From Pseudoalteromonas rhizosphaerae (lineage in GTDB: Bacteria > Pseudomonadota > Gammaproteobacteria > Enterobacterales > Alteromonadaceae): DNA of 64,000 bases. Shown here piece by piece: positions 9,509 through 19,131 of this stretch. The stretch covers positions 248,001 to 312,000 of the forward strand of contig NZ_CABVLM010000004.1 of NCBI RefSeq assembly GCF_902498845.1, in the 5' to 3' direction. Within the stretch, counting starts at the first letter, position 1; the number at the start of each line of letters is the position of its first letter. The notes beneath the pieces were generated by a model. The model searched no databases and was not told where the DNA came from. It was given only the letters and a program-made list of their open reading frames with translations. The position numbers and the translations under genes are program-made.

Positions 9509-10273
9509 TTAAGCCATTAAAAAATCATTGATAGACTTATTAACCGCCATTGGTTTTTGGGCATGCAACCAATGGCCTGCGCCATGAATAATTTTTGCTT
9601 TTGCGTTGCTAAATTGAGCCATAATAGCTTCTCGATATTCAGGCAATATATAATCAGAATCGTTCCCTTTGATAAATAAAGTATCGCATAAACAAGAATC
9701 ATTTGCTTTAATGTTTGCTAAAATATTGCGATATTTTTCACTTAGGGTAGTCAAATTAAAGCGCCACTGCAGTTCACCAAGTTCGTTTTTCGCATAGCTT
9801 TTTAGCAAAAACTGGCGAACACCTAATTCAGGTATTAGCTGCGTCATTAATTTATCCGCTTCTTTGCGGTCATTAATAGCATGGCTTTTTACCAGCTTTA
9901 ATGCCGCAATGATATCATCATGACGACTTTGATATGCAACAGGAGCGATATCTAATACTACGAGCTTATTTACTGAGCTTGGATTAATATGTGCTATTTG
10001 CATAGCAACTTTGCCGCCCATAGAATGACCGACTAAATGGGCTTTATCAATACTTAAATGGTCCATTAAGGCGAGTACGTCGTCAGCCATTGCCGGGTAA
10101 TCCATAATATCACTGTGTGGTGAACGGCCATGGTTACGTAAATCAAGATTCGTTACTGTAAAATTTTCTGCCAATGCATTGGCTATAACATTTAAATTTT
10201 CCAGTGAACCAAACAATCCATGGATCAAAATTACATGCGGCCCTTGGCCAGTTTGTTTGTAATTTAACAGCAT
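9509..10273 (-). CDS. ybfF: Alpha/beta hydrolase, YbfF-type acyl-CoA esterase
   Basis: 254 residues from the ATG at 10273, chosen because it is preceded by GGAA at 7 bases and begins MLLNYKQTGQG like family members; the frame extends eight codons further. The fold signature is clear: oxyanion segment HGLFGS (18-23), nucleophile Ser84 in GHSMGG, and catalytic His near the C-terminus (GAGHWLHAQKP). E. coli YbfF hydrolyses short and long acyl-CoA and palmitoyl esters. It is divergent from seqA, with a shared upstream region of about 140 bases, the same arrangement as in E. coli. Confidence 0.92.
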   Translation of the reverse strand: MLLNYKQTGQGPHVILIHGLFGSLENLNVIANALAENFTVTNLDLRNHGRSPHSDIMDYPAMADDVLALMDHLSIDKAHLVGHSMGGKVAMQIAHINPSSVNKLVVLDIAPVAYQSRHDDIIAALKLVKSHAINDRKEADKLMTQLIPELGVRQFLLKSYAKNELGELQWRFNLTTLSEKYRNILANIKANDSCLCDTLFIKGNDSDYILPEYREAIMAQFSNAKAKIIHGAGHWLHAQKPMAVNKSINDFLMA

Positions 10274-10414
10274 CACAGTTTCCAAAAACAATCTCATAAA
10301 AGTGTGCCTAGTTTGCCTAGTGAAATAACAAATTGCAAAACATAGAGAATTAAATCAGGTTTGGGTATAATCAGCATGGATGAAAAAAATGTGACCCGTA
10401 ACGACAGGAATAAC

Positions 10415-10999
10415 ATGAAAAAAATTGACATAGACGACGAGTTATATCAATACATTGCAAGTAACACTCAAAGTATAGGCGAAAGCGCCTCAACTATTTT
10501 ACGTCGTTTATTAAATATTCACGGCGAAAATGATTTAGCCGCGCAAGAAAAACCAGAACAGCCCGTCACGCATGAGGTTGCAAAGACGACTCAAACAACT
10601 GAAAACACCTCATCGACCGAGAATAAAAAGTCAGCCGCTGTCACACCATTGACACAAGCGCATGCCAGTGTTTTTAATATACTCAATAAAGAAGAGTTGG
10701 CGATGCAAAAAGGCGTAGTAGGGCGCTTTTTGTTTATTTTATCTGCTTTACATAGAACTCATAAAACTGATTTTTCAGCGGTATTGGATGTGCAAGGGCG
10801 TGATCGCGTTTACTTTGCAACCAGCAAAGAAGCGTTAGTAAACAGTGGCAGCAGTATGAATCCAAAAAACATTACCGACAGTGAATACTGGGTAATGACC
10901 AACTCAAATACTACCCGTAAGAAAATGATGCTACACGAAGTGGCACTTGGCTTAGGCTACAGTGCTGAACAAGCTGAAAAAATTCGAGACTACTTATAA
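10415..10999 (+). CDS. seqA: SeqA, negative modulator of replication initiation
   Basis: 194 residues from the ATG at 10415 (AGGA six bases upstream), beginning [33 protein letters not shown], the multimerising N-terminal domain of SeqA; the frame extends 18 codons further without family similarity. A low-complexity linker rich in T, Q, E and S (about 45-85) leads to the C-terminal DNA-binding domain. SeqA binds hemimethylated GATC, sequesters new origins and implies Dam methylation in this organism. Its stop is ten bases before pgm, so the two are co-transcribed as in E. coli. Confidence 0.95.
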   Translation: MKKIDIDDELYQYIASNTQSIGESASTILRRLLNIHGENDLAAQEKPEQPVTHEVAKTTQTTENTSSTENKKSAAVTPLTQAHASVFNILNKEELAMQKGVVGRFLFILSALHRTHKTDFSAVLDVQGRDRVYFATSKEALVNSGSSMNPKNITDSEYWVMTNSNTTRKKMMLHEVALGLGYSAEQAEKIRDYL

Positions 11000-11009
11000 A
11001 GGAAATGTA

Positions 11010-12647
11010 ATGGCGATTCATTCCGGTGCAGGGAAACCTGCAACACAATCAGATTTAGTAAATGTACCAAAATTAGTGTCTGCTTATTATTTAAATGAAC
11101 CCGATCTAGAGCAAAACCCTGAACATTGTGTTGCTTTTGGTACTTCAGGGCACCGAGGTTGTTCATATGATGTGAAATTCAATGAATCTCACATTCTCGC
11201 CATTACTCAAGCAATTTGTGATTACCGAAAACAAAATAATATTTTTGGACCACTATTCTTAGGTAAGGATACGCACGCGTTAAGTGAGGCGGCTTACAAT
11301 TCAGCGATTGAAGTGCTTGTTGCTAACGAAGTACAAGTGATCACGCAAGAAAACGACGATTTTACACCTACACCGGTGATTAGCCACGCGGTCGTGTGTC
11401 ATAACAAATTGCATCCTCATGAATTAGCTGACGGTATTGTTGTTACACCTTCACATAATCCTCCAGAAGACGGCGGTTTTAAATATAACCCACCTAATGG
11501 TGGCCCGGCAGATACTGACGTTACTAAGTGGATAGAAGACAGAGCAAATCAACTACTACTAGAAGATTTAGTTGAAGTTGAGCTATTCCCATTTGCAAAA
11601 GCAGCCCGTTCAGGTTTTATTAAATACCAAGATTTAATGACTCCTTATATTGAAGATCTGATTAATGTTGTTGATGTAAAAGCGATTGCAAAAGCAAATA
11701 TTAAAGTGGGTATTGATCCGCTCGGTGGTTCAGGGATCAACTTTTGGCCTATTATCGCCGAAAAATTTGCTTTAGATTTAACAGTCGTCAATGAAAGTGT
11801 CGATCCGCGCTTTGCATTTATGCCACTTGATAAAGATGGCAAAATTCGTATGGATTGCTCATCACCTTATGCGATGGCAAACCTAATCGCCCTTAAAGAT
11901 GATTTTGATATAAGCATTGGCAATGATCCAGACTATGATCGCCATGGTATTGTAACTCCTGACGGCTTAATGAATCCTAATCACTTTTTAGCGGTTGCCA
12001 TTGATTACTTATTAAATCATCGTGATTGGTCCAAAGACGTTGAAATTGGCAAGACACTTGTTTCAAGTGCGATGATTGACCGAGTAGTTGCCCGTAATAA
12101 TCGTCAAGTGCGAGAAGTACCTGTTGGTTTTAAATGGTTTGTCGAAGGGCTAAGTACTGGAACACTCGCGTTTGGCGGTGAAGAAAGTGCTGGGGCATCA
12201 TTCCTTCGTTTTGACGGTACAGTATGGAATACCGACAAAGACGGTTTCATCATGGGTTTATTAGCCGCGGAAATTTTAGCTGTAACAGGAAAAACCCCAT
12301 CAGCACTTTATAAAGAGCTTGAGCTCGAATTTGGTGCGCCTATATACAAACGTATAGATGCACCTGCAAGTTCTGCTCAAAAAGAGCGACTTAAAGGGCT
12401 AAGTGCGAAAGATGTTACGGCAGATACACTTGCGGGCGAGCCTATTTTACAAAAGCTAACTCATGCGCCTGGTAATAATGCCGCTATTGGTGGTTTAAAA
12501 GTAGTTACTGAAAACGGCTGGTTTGCAGCGCGTCCATCAGGGACTGAAGACATTTATAAAATTTACCTTGAATCATTCAAAGGTGAAGAACATTTAGCGC
12601 TATTAGAAAAAGAAGCCAAGAAGTTGGTTGATTCAGTGATTAGTTAA
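11010..12647 (+). CDS. pgm: Phosphoglucomutase, alpha-D-glucose phosphate-specific
   Basis: 546 residues from the ATG at 11010, exactly the E. coli Pgm length, beginning [22 protein letters not shown]. The frame extends 16 codons upstream into seqA, but AAGGAAATGTA before 11010 decides the start. It interconverts glucose 1-phosphate and glucose 6-phosphate. The phosphoserine loop is TPSHNPP and the metal-binding loop is DPDYDR; the sugar-binding GEESAGAS and phosphate-binding [10 protein letters not shown] motifs are present. Terminator at 12668-12693. Confidence 0.97.
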   Translation: MAIHSGAGKPATQSDLVNVPKLVSAYYLNEPDLEQNPEHCVAFGTSGHRGCSYDVKFNESHILAITQAICDYRKQNNIFGPLFLGKDTHALSEAAYNSAIEVLVANEVQVITQENDDFTPTPVISHAVVCHNKLHPHELADGIVVTPSHNPPEDGGFKYNPPNGGPADTDVTKWIEDRANQLLLEDLVEVELFPFAKAARSGFIKYQDLMTPYIEDLINVVDVKAIAKANIKVGIDPLGGSGINFWPIIAEKFALDLTVVNESVDPRFAFMPLDKDGKIRMDCSSPYAMANLIALKDDFDISIGNDPDYDRHGIVTPDGLMNPNHFLAVAIDYLLNHRDWSKDVEIGKTLVSSAMIDRVVARNNRQVREVPVGFKWFVEGLSTGTLAFGGEESAGASFLRFDGTVWNTDKDGFIMGLLAAEILAVTGKTPSALYKELELEFGAPIYKRIDAPASSAQKERLKGLSAKDVTADTLAGEPILQKLTHAPGNNAAIGGLKVVTENGWFAARPSGTEDIYKIYLESFKGEEHLALLEKEAKKLVDSVIS

Positions 12648-12667
12648 TAACGCTTAGACTATTTTAT

Positions 12668-12693
12668 AACGGCTGATTTATTCAGCCGTTTTT
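12668..12693 (+). terminator. Intrinsic terminator after pgm
   Basis: A 9-bp stem (AACGGCTGA / TCAGCCGTT) with a short T-rich loop is followed by TTTTG, 20 bases after the pgm stop. Confidence 0.8.
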
Positions 12694-12731
12694 GTTTCTC
12701 ATTTGCATAATAATATGAAGGCATTTGGATT

Positions 12732-13784
12732 ATGACAGCCAACTCAGAGTATTTAAACGAATTACAACAGCAAGGCGATTTTTTAACTCTCAGCCGTAAT
12801 AATGAATGGCACTTAGCACCGAGTGCTTTTACTTTAAGTAATGGTACCACTGTAACTATTCATGACACCGGCGTTATAGAGTTTCAACCAAAATGCGCAA
12901 CTACAATCGATGTGGTACTTTCAAGTGCGATCCATGGTAATGAAACAGCACCTATTGAAATTTGCGATGAATTAATTAAGCGTATTATCTTAGGCGATTT
13001 ACAACTAGCACAGCGTGTACTGTTTATTTTTGGTAACCCGCAATCAATTAATATTGACAAGCGTTTTGTAGAAGAAAATCTAAACCGTTTATTTAATGGT
13101 CATCACACTGTCGAAGGTGTAAAGATGAATAATGAGCGCACACGAGCGGCCAAGCTTGAACAATATGTTAGTGACTTTTATCAACGCGGCGGGCAGCAGC
13201 GAGAGCGCTGTCATTACGATTTGCATACTGCTATTCGTGGTTCAAAAAATGATAAATTTGCTGTATATCCATTTTTACATGGTAAACCGTGGAAAAAGTC
13301 GCAACTACAGTTTTTATTAAGCTGTGGAGTAAATACGGTGCTAATGATGAAATCACCAGCCACCACTTTTAGTTACTATTCTTCTTTTGTTCATGGTGCA
13401 GATTCATTTACCGTTGAACTTGGTCAAGTAAAACCGTTTGGTGAAAATGATATGAGTCGTTTTGCGAAAACCAAAGCGACCCTAATCGCATTAATTAGCC
13501 AAAAAGAAGTGATATATAAAGAATTTGATGCAAGTGACTTTGAGTTATTTGCTGTGCACCGATCAATCAATCGCACTGAACAAGATTTTTCGTTTCCTTT
13601 TTCGGATGATGCCGAGAATTTTACCGGGTTTAGCAAAGGTGATTTACTCGCAACGGATGGTCAGACCTGTTATTACGCAGATGTTGAAGGCGAAGCAATT
13701 ATATTTCCTAATGCCGATGTTGCCCTTGGACAACGTGCATTATTAACGGTAATACCATTACAACTGACTGATAATATTATTTAA
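12732..13784 (+). CDS. astE: Succinylglutamate desuccinylase
   Basis: 350 residues. AstE is the last enzyme of the arginine succinyltransferase pathway, splitting N-succinylglutamate to succinate and glutamate. Zinc-ligand motifs are HGNE (His68, Glu71) and DLHTAIR (His165), typical of the AstE/aspartoacylase family; a conserved Glu lies in FTVELGQ. The other ast genes are not in the window, so AstE stands alone behind pgm, an arrangement seen in Pseudoalteromonas-like genomes. It begins 39 bases after the pgm terminator. Confidence 0.93.
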   Translation: MTANSEYLNELQQQGDFLTLSRNNEWHLAPSAFTLSNGTTVTIHDTGVIEFQPKCATTIDVVLSSAIHGNETAPIEICDELIKRIILGDLQLAQRVLFIFGNPQSINIDKRFVEENLNRLFNGHHTVEGVKMNNERTRAAKLEQYVSDFYQRGGQQRERCHYDLHTAIRGSKNDKFAVYPFLHGKPWKKSQLQFLLSCGVNTVLMMKSPATTFSYYSSFVHGADSFTVELGQVKPFGENDMSRFAKTKATLIALISQKEVIYKEFDASDFELFAVHRSINRTEQDFSFPFSDDAENFTGFSKGDLLATDGQTCYYADVEGEAIIFPNADVALGQRALLTVIPLQLTDNII

Positions 13785-14045
13785 TTTGTTGCTTTGCAGG
13801 TCAGCTCAAATCGTTAACTATATGATTGTATATACTTTATGCTCTTGTATAGTTAACTTTCCAATGCCACTGTCGCCAATTAACTTTGTTTCGTCTATGA
13901 TTAGTTGAATAACACTTTACGTTAACGTAAAGTGTTAGCAGCTTTAATTTAAATACAGTACAGTTTCTGCAAAGTTTATCCTGCAGAGCACAGCCAATAA
14001 TAACAACTGACTTGTACTGTTTACGACAACAAAAGAAGGTAGGTT
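13785..14045. promoter_or_regulatory. Intergenic region before the bkd operon
   Basis: 261 bases without a gene. It holds a 10-bp inverted pair, GTTAACTATA at 13813-13822 and its complement at 13848-13857 (24-base loop), which may belong to astE termination or to regulation. It also holds the perfect palindrome at 13911-13936, entered separately. The bkd promoter must lie here. Confidence 0.7.
13911..13936. promoter_or_regulatory. LiuR-type operator before bkdA1
   Basis: A perfect 26-bp palindrome: AACACTTTACGTT followed by its exact reverse complement. The core TTTACGTTAACGTAAA resembles the site described for the MerR-family regulator LiuR, which in gammaproteobacteria controls branched-chain amino acid degradation genes. 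It lies 109 bases before the bkdA1 start. Related sites occur upstream of etfB at 33691 and 33740. Confidence 0.75.
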
Positions 14046-15260
14046 ATGAGCAATCCAAATAACGTATCGCTGAATATTAGTCACGATCTTTCATTTATTG
14101 ACGGTCATGCCTTAAATATTCCGACCTTGAGTATTTTAAACGAGGATGGCGATATCCACGACGGTGCAACAGCCCCCGGTATTGATGAAAGTACTGCGCT
14201 GCGCTTGTATGAAACAATGCGTTTTATTCGTGCACTTGATGAGCGTATGCAAGCTGCTCAACGCCAAGGCCGGGTAAGCTTTTACATGCAATGTTTAGGC
14301 GAAGAGGCGGCAGTGACAGCGTCTGCTGCGGCACTTGATCAAGACGATATGATCATGGCGCAATACCGCGAGCAGGCTGCACTTCATTATCGTGGCTTCA
14401 CACTTGATCAGTTTATGAATCAAATGTTTTCAAATGAGTTGGATTTAGGTAAAGGTCGCCAAATGCCAATTCACTACGGTTCAAGTGCACTTAATTACAT
14501 GACTATCTCATCGCCGCTAGGCACTCAAATACCGCAAGCAACTGGTTACGCGTACGGCCAGAAAATTAAACACATAGATGCAAAATCAGGTGAACTAAGC
14601 TCAACGATAGATAACATAACTATCTGTTACTTTGGCGAAGGGGCTGCTTCAGAAGGAGACTTTCATGCTGGTTTAAATATGGCCGCAGTGCATAAGTCAC
14701 CGGTTATATTTTTTGCTCGCAATAACGGTTATGCGATTTCAACTCCTGCGGATGAGCAATTTAAGGGCGACGGCATTGCTTCTCGTGGCGTAGGTTACGG
14801 TATTAAAACGATTCGTGTTGATGGTGCTGATGCACTTGCTGTTTATGCCGCAACTAAAAAAGCCCGTGAACTTGCCACTAAAACAGGTGAGCCGATTTTA
14901 ATTGAATCGATTGCATATCGCCTTGGCGCGCATTCTACATCAGATGATCCTAGTGGCTATCGTTCAAAAGACGAAGAAGCAAATTATCAATCTTGTCCAA
15001 TCGAACGTTTTCGCAAATGGTTAATTAAGCAAAACTGGCTTAATGAAGAAGAAGACAATAAAGCCAAAGAGCAAATTCGTGAAGATATCCTAGCCGCATT
15101 AAAACGCGCTGAAGTGATTGCAAAACCGGCCTTAGAAGAGTTGGTGTCGGATGTATATGATACACCGATCCCTTCTTTGCAACGTCAATACGAGCAATTG
15201 AAAACGCATATCAAGCAACACCCCGATGCTTACCCAGTGACTGCAGGGAGAATTAAGTAA
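14046..15260 (+). CDS. bkdA1: Branched-chain 2-oxoacid dehydrogenase E1 alpha subunit
   Basis: 404 residues. With E1 beta it decarboxylates the 2-oxoacids of Val, Leu and Ile using thiamine diphosphate. The thiamine diphosphate motif begins [19 protein letters not shown] and continues to FFARNN; a phosphorylation-loop-like stretch ([16 protein letters not shown]) is conserved. AAGAAGGTAGGTT upstream serves as ribosome site. Its stop overlaps the next start by one base. First gene of bkdA1-bkdA2-bkdB, behind a LiuR-type palindrome. Confidence 0.95.
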   Translation: MSNPNNVSLNISHDLSFIDGHALNIPTLSILNEDGDIHDGATAPGIDESTALRLYETMRFIRALDERMQAAQRQGRVSFYMQCLGEEAAVTASAAALDQDDMIMAQYREQAALHYRGFTLDQFMNQMFSNELDLGKGRQMPIHYGSSALNYMTISSPLGTQIPQATGYAYGQKIKHIDAKSGELSSTIDNITICYFGEGAASEGDFHAGLNMAAVHKSPVIFFARNNGYAISTPADEQFKGDGIASRGVGYGIKTIRVDGADALAVYAATKKARELATKTGEPILIESIAYRLGAHSTSDDPSGYRSKDEEANYQSCPIERFRKWLIKQNWLNEEEDNKAKEQIREDILAALKRAEVIAKPALEELVSDVYDTPIPSLQRQYEQLKTHIKQHPDAYPVTAGRIK

Positions 15261-16237
15261 TGGCTAAAATGAATATGTTACATGCGATTAATTCAGCCCT
15301 TGATATAACTATGGCTGAACATCCGCAAGCGTGTATTTTTGGTGAAGATGTTGGCTATTTTGGCGGCGTATTTCGCGCAACGTCTGGACTACAAGAGAAA
15401 TATGGTCAGCACCGTGTATTTAATACACCATTAACCGAACAAGGGATCATGGGTTTTGCTAATGGCTTAGCAGCGTTTGGCGCACCAGCACTTGCTGAAA
15501 TTCAATTTGCCGATTATATCTTTCCAGCCTTTGACCAAATAGTAAATGAGTCTGCTAAATTTCGTTATCGTAGCGGTAACGAGTTTAATGTTGGCAACCT
15601 GACTATCCGTACTCCTTACGGTGGTGGTATTGCCGGTGGTTTATATCATTCGCAATCACCTGAAGCTTATTTTGCACATACCCCGGGACTTAAGATTGTT
15701 GTCCCTCGCAACCCTTACCAAGCAAAGGGCTTATTACGTGCTGCAATTAAAGATGATAATCCAGTTATTTTCTTTGAGCCTAAACGTTTATATCGTGCAT
15801 CAACGGGTGAAGTTCCTGAACAAGATTACAGCATTGAACTTGGTAAAGCTGAAATAGTTAGTGAAGGTACGGATGTAACACTACTTGCTTGGGGCGCACA
15901 GATGGAAATCATCGAAGATGCTGCAAAACGTGCAAGTGAGCAGGGTATTAGTTGTGAAGTGATTGATCTACGCAGTATTTTACCATGGGATATGGAAACG
16001 ATTGTTAACTCAGTGACAAAAACAGGGCGACTTATTGTTAGCCATGAAGCACCAATCACTAATGGTTTTGGTGCAGAAATTGCGGCGACAATCCAACAAG
16101 AATGTTTTTTGCATTTAGAATCACCTATCTTACGTGTTTGCGGCTTAGATACTCCGTATCCATTAGCGCTTGAAAAAGAATATGTACCTGATGCGTTGAA
16201 AGTGCTAGCAGCAATCAAGCAATCGGTCGAATTTTAG
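15260..16237 (+). CDS. bkdA2: Branched-chain 2-oxoacid dehydrogenase E1 beta subunit
   Basis: 325 residues, standard for the transketolase-like beta subunit. It supplies the pyrimidine-binding half of the thiamine diphosphate site. Visible motifs are [17 protein letters not shown], the [20 protein letters not shown] stretch and the C-terminal transketolase domain ([13 protein letters not shown]...DLRSILPWD). The start overlaps the bkdA1 stop (TAATG), with GGGAG upstream. The gap to bkdB is eight bases. Confidence 0.95.
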   Translation: MAKMNMLHAINSALDITMAEHPQACIFGEDVGYFGGVFRATSGLQEKYGQHRVFNTPLTEQGIMGFANGLAAFGAPALAEIQFADYIFPAFDQIVNESAKFRYRSGNEFNVGNLTIRTPYGGGIAGGLYHSQSPEAYFAHTPGLKIVVPRNPYQAKGLLRAAIKDDNPVIFFEPKRLYRASTGEVPEQDYSIELGKAEIVSEGTDVTLLAWGAQMEIIEDAAKRASEQGISCEVIDLRSILPWDMETIVNSVTKTGRLIVSHEAPITNGFGAEIAATIQQECFLHLESPILRVCGLDTPYPLALEKEYVPDALKVLAAIKQSVEF

Positions 16238-16245
16238 GAGTCATC

Positions 16246-17823
16246 ATGGCAAAAGATTTTATTTTACCGGATATCGGTGAAGGCATCGTTGAATGTGAAG
16301 TTGTTGAATGGTTAGTAGCCGAAGGCGACACCGTAGCTGAAGATCAACCGATTTGTGATGTAATGACAGACAAGGCACTGGTGCAAATTCCTGCGGTTCA
16401 TGATGGTGTGATCAGTAAGCTCTATTATGCTAAAGGGGATATTGCTTTAGTGCATGCCCCACTGTTTGCAATGGATGTAGCTGGTGAGACTACAGCCGAT
16501 CATACTCAACCAGAAACAACCAGCGTAATAGAACACACGCAAACAAATACTCACTCTGAAGTCGTTGAGGATTTTATCCTTCCCGATATTGGTGAAGGAA
16601 TTGTTGAGTGTGAAATTGTTGAGTGGTTAGTCAGCGAAGGCGATTTGATAGAAGAAGACCAAGCCGTTTGTGATGTAATGACAGATAAAGCACTCGTACA
16701 AATTCCAGCTAAATATACCGGCACAGTGGTAAAACTTTATTATGCTAAAGGGGATGTTGCACAAGTACACAGTCCACTTTTTCAAATGTCGATTGCAGGC
16801 ACTCAAGCAAACGTTGTCGATATCAATGATGCATTAGTGAAAGCACAAACCAAAGCGGTAGAGCAAAAACCAGCAGTAGTTGAAAAGTCAGTGACAGCCC
16901 CTGTAATTAATAAAAAGGCGGTCGCATCACCGGCAGTAAGACGCAAAGCACGTGAACTTGATGTTGATCTAACCACAGTCCCAGGCAGTGGTAAGAATGG
17001 CCGTATTTACAAAGAGGACATTGAACAGTTTGTGAAAGGGGAAGTGCCAAATAGTATTGATACATCACCACTGCAAACGAAGCCTGACGTTACGAAAACC
17101 ACAGCTAGCGACACTGGCGGCATGCGCATTGAGCCAATTAAAGGCATCAAAGCAGCAATGGCTAAACAAATGGTTGCTTCGGTAACGACTATCCCACATT
17201 TTACATTTTGTGATGAGATTGATTTAACAACTTTGATTGCTTTGCGCAGTGATTTAAAAGAGCAATATAAGCAACAAGGCGTTAAATTGACAATGATGCC
17301 ATTTTTCATCAAGGCCTTATCGCTGGCTATGAAAGAATTTCCGGTATTAAACTCGAAAATAAATGATGAATGCACTGAGCTTAGCTACTTTGATGATCAC
17401 AATATCGGTATGGCAGTTGACTCTAAAATTGGTTTGTTAGTGCCAAATATCAAACAATGTCAAACAAAGAGTATTGTTGATGTAGCCAATGAAGTAACGC
17501 GATTGACGGATGCTGCCCGTGAAGGACGTGTTAGCCCTGACGATCTCAAAGGCGGCACAATTAGCATTTCTAATATTGGTGCGATTGGCGGAACAGTTGC
17601 GACGCCAATTATCAACAAGCCAGAAGTGGCGATTGTGGCATTGGGTAAATTACAACATCTACCGCGTTTTGATGCCAAAGGGCAAGTGGTGTCTGCTGCA
17701 ATTATGCAAGTTAGTTGGTCAGGCGATCACCGAGTGATTGATGGGGCCACGATAGCGCGATTCAATAACTTGTGGAAATCGTATTTAGAAAACCCAGCCA
17801 AAATGATGATGGCAATGAGTTAA
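16246..17823 (+). CDS. bkdB: Branched-chain 2-oxoacid dehydrogenase E2 with two lipoyl domains
   Basis: 525 residues. It transfers the acyl group from E1 to CoA. Two lipoyl domains are visible with lipoyl-lysines Lys43 and Lys148, both in VMTDKALVQIPA; many BkdB proteins have one, so this is a duplication, and the two domains are nearly identical. A peripheral-subunit-binding domain (ASPAVRRKARELDVDL, about 227-260) and a catalytic acyltransferase domain ending in SWSGDHRVIDGA follow. No E3 gene follows; the housekeeping dihydrolipoamide dehydrogenase probably serves. Start preceded by AGGAG. Terminator at 17851-17878. Confidence 0.95.
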   Translation: MAKDFILPDIGEGIVECEVVEWLVAEGDTVAEDQPICDVMTDKALVQIPAVHDGVISKLYYAKGDIALVHAPLFAMDVAGETTADHTQPETTSVIEHTQTNTHSEVVEDFILPDIGEGIVECEIVEWLVSEGDLIEEDQAVCDVMTDKALVQIPAKYTGTVVKLYYAKGDVAQVHSPLFQMSIAGTQANVVDINDALVKAQTKAVEQKPAVVEKSVTAPVINKKAVASPAVRRKARELDVDLTTVPGSGKNGRIYKEDIEQFVKGEVPNSIDTSPLQTKPDVTKTTASDTGGMRIEPIKGIKAAMAKQMVASVTTIPHFTFCDEIDLTTLIALRSDLKEQYKQQGVKLTMMPFFIKALSLAMKEFPVLNSKINDECTELSYFDDHNIGMAVDSKIGLLVPNIKQCQTKSIVDVANEVTRLTDAAREGRVSPDDLKGGTISISNIGAIGGTVATPIINKPEVAIVALGKLQHLPRFDAKGQVVSAAIMQVSWSGDHRVIDGATIARFNNLWKSYLENPAKMMMAMS

Positions 17824-17850
17824 GCGTAGCTCTTAATTATTCATTTTATC

Positions 17851-17878
17851 AAAGCTCAGCAGTCGCTGAGCTTTTTTT
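17851..17878 (+). terminator. Intrinsic terminator after bkdB
   Basis: A 10-bp perfect stem (AAAGCTCAGC / GCTGAGCTTT) with a 4-base loop and a T-run, 28 bases after the bkdB stop. Confidence 0.9.
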
Positions 17879-17889
17879 ATGTCAGTGAC

Positions 17890-19062
17890 TTACACCCCAA
17901 AGAAATATAAGCCATAGCCAACGAGTAAAGCGGGAATTGCCGAATATATTGTTGCCACAAATGCGGCACGTGGTGCCATTGCGATTGCAGGGAAAAGGGC
18001 ATCGCCGTCATTTGATATTGCATTCGCAGCTAAGGCACTAAAGGGAATGATGCCTTGAATATACAATGTAGTTACCACTATTTGTGGTCCACAGCCAGGT
18101 AAAAAACCAATCAAAACGGCAATTAAAGGCGCTAAGTATGCATAGTGAGTAAACCAGGCTTTTAAATCCACACCGGCAAATGTTACTAATAACTCAAATA
18201 GCATAAATGAGGCAACTACCCATGCCGTAACAAAATGGGTGTCTTGCAAAACTTTATATAGCTTTGAAGGGGGCGTTATAGTCTCTTCTTCTGAAGTTAC
18301 TTGTTGATAGCTTTGACCTTTAGACGACAGCGCCCAAGTTGTCACAGCCAATAGCGCCATAATAGCGCCAAATAAGGTTATTGATTCAGCAAGTAGAGCA
18401 TCAAAGGCTGAAAAGTCAGTATTGAAAGCAATCATTATTGCCACAATAAGACTGGGCATCATAATAATTTGCCAAATTGATTTACTGACTATAATTGCCT
18501 TACTAGGCTGATTTAAGCACTCATCAGCATAATCATTTTTTGCTGGGCGAAGATAATCTTGCTTATGAAATGCATTGACTAAGGATCCGCTGATAATACC
18601 AACGCTTAGGCCAATAATCATAATAAGTAAGCCTTCAAGCGGCTTCGTTGCTAATAGTAAAAATGCAGCATCCCCCATGGTCGCTGTTAATACAGCAACG
18701 ATAGAGCCAAAGCTCGCTTGTCCTTTGGTAAATTGTGTCACTACTATGATGGCGCCTCCGCAGCCAGGTAAAGCTCCTAGTAGTGAAGCAAAACTAATTT
18801 CTAACAAGGGTGATTTTTGGCTTAAATAGCCAAGCTCTAAGTGAGGCAACCGATCGATGGCGTAGTAATAGATAAATAAAGTGACGGCAACAAATATACT
18901 AACTTGAAAAAACGCATCACTCATTGCCGTCAATGTCATTGCTCGCAAAGGAGCATAAGCTAAACAACACAACAACAATAGCGGTAATAGCAGCCGTTTA
19001 TTACTGGTAATAAAATGTGTGGACGCTGGAAAACTAATTTTGGGCAGTGAAAGTGAAAACAT
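17890..19062 (-). CDS. Putative 10-TM heavy-metal/manganese exporter (ArsP_2 family)
   Basis: 390 residues with about ten hydrophobic helices and two repeated motifs, GALPGCGGAI (near 95) and GFLPGCGPQI (near 315), showing an internal duplication. This pattern matches the ArsP_2 family of putative heavy-metal exporters, whose members in marine gammaproteobacteria are annotated as predicted manganese transporters; the substrate here is not proven. A strong Fur-box-like site lies 47 bases upstream at 19109-19127, supporting a role in iron or manganese balance. Single gene, convergent with bkdB. Confidence 0.78.
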   Translation of the reverse strand: MFSLSLPKISFPASTHFITSNKRLLLPLLLLCCLAYAPLRAMTLTAMSDAFFQVSIFVAVTLFIYYYAIDRLPHLELGYLSQKSPLLEISFASLLGALPGCGGAIIVVTQFTKGQASFGSIVAVLTATMGDAAFLLLATKPLEGLLIMIIGLSVGIISGSLVNAFHKQDYLRPAKNDYADECLNQPSKAIIVSKSIWQIIMMPSLIVAIMIAFNTDFSAFDALLAESITLFGAIMALLAVTTWALSSKGQSYQQVTSEEETITPPSKLYKVLQDTHFVTAWVVASFMLFELLVTFAGVDLKAWFTHYAYLAPLIAVLIGFLPGCGPQIVVTTLYIQGIIPFSALAANAISNDGDALFPAIAMAPRAAFVATIYSAIPALLVGYGLYFFGV

Positions 19063-19108
19063 AAGTGCAACCTAAAAACTATCTAAGTTGCACTTTAGAT
19101 TCAAATTA

Positions 19109-19127
19109 AATGAAAATCAATATCATT
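19109..19127 (-). promoter_or_regulatory. Fur-type box before the metal exporter
   Basis: Read on the minus strand the site is AATGATATTGATTTTCATT, which differs from the Fur consensus core AATGATAATGATTATCATT at two of 19 positions. It lies 47 bases before the exporter start and downstream of the stop of the M28 peptidase, so it can only control the exporter. A Mur or manganese-responsive reading is also possible. Confidence 0.75.
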
Positions 19128-19131
19128 TGCG

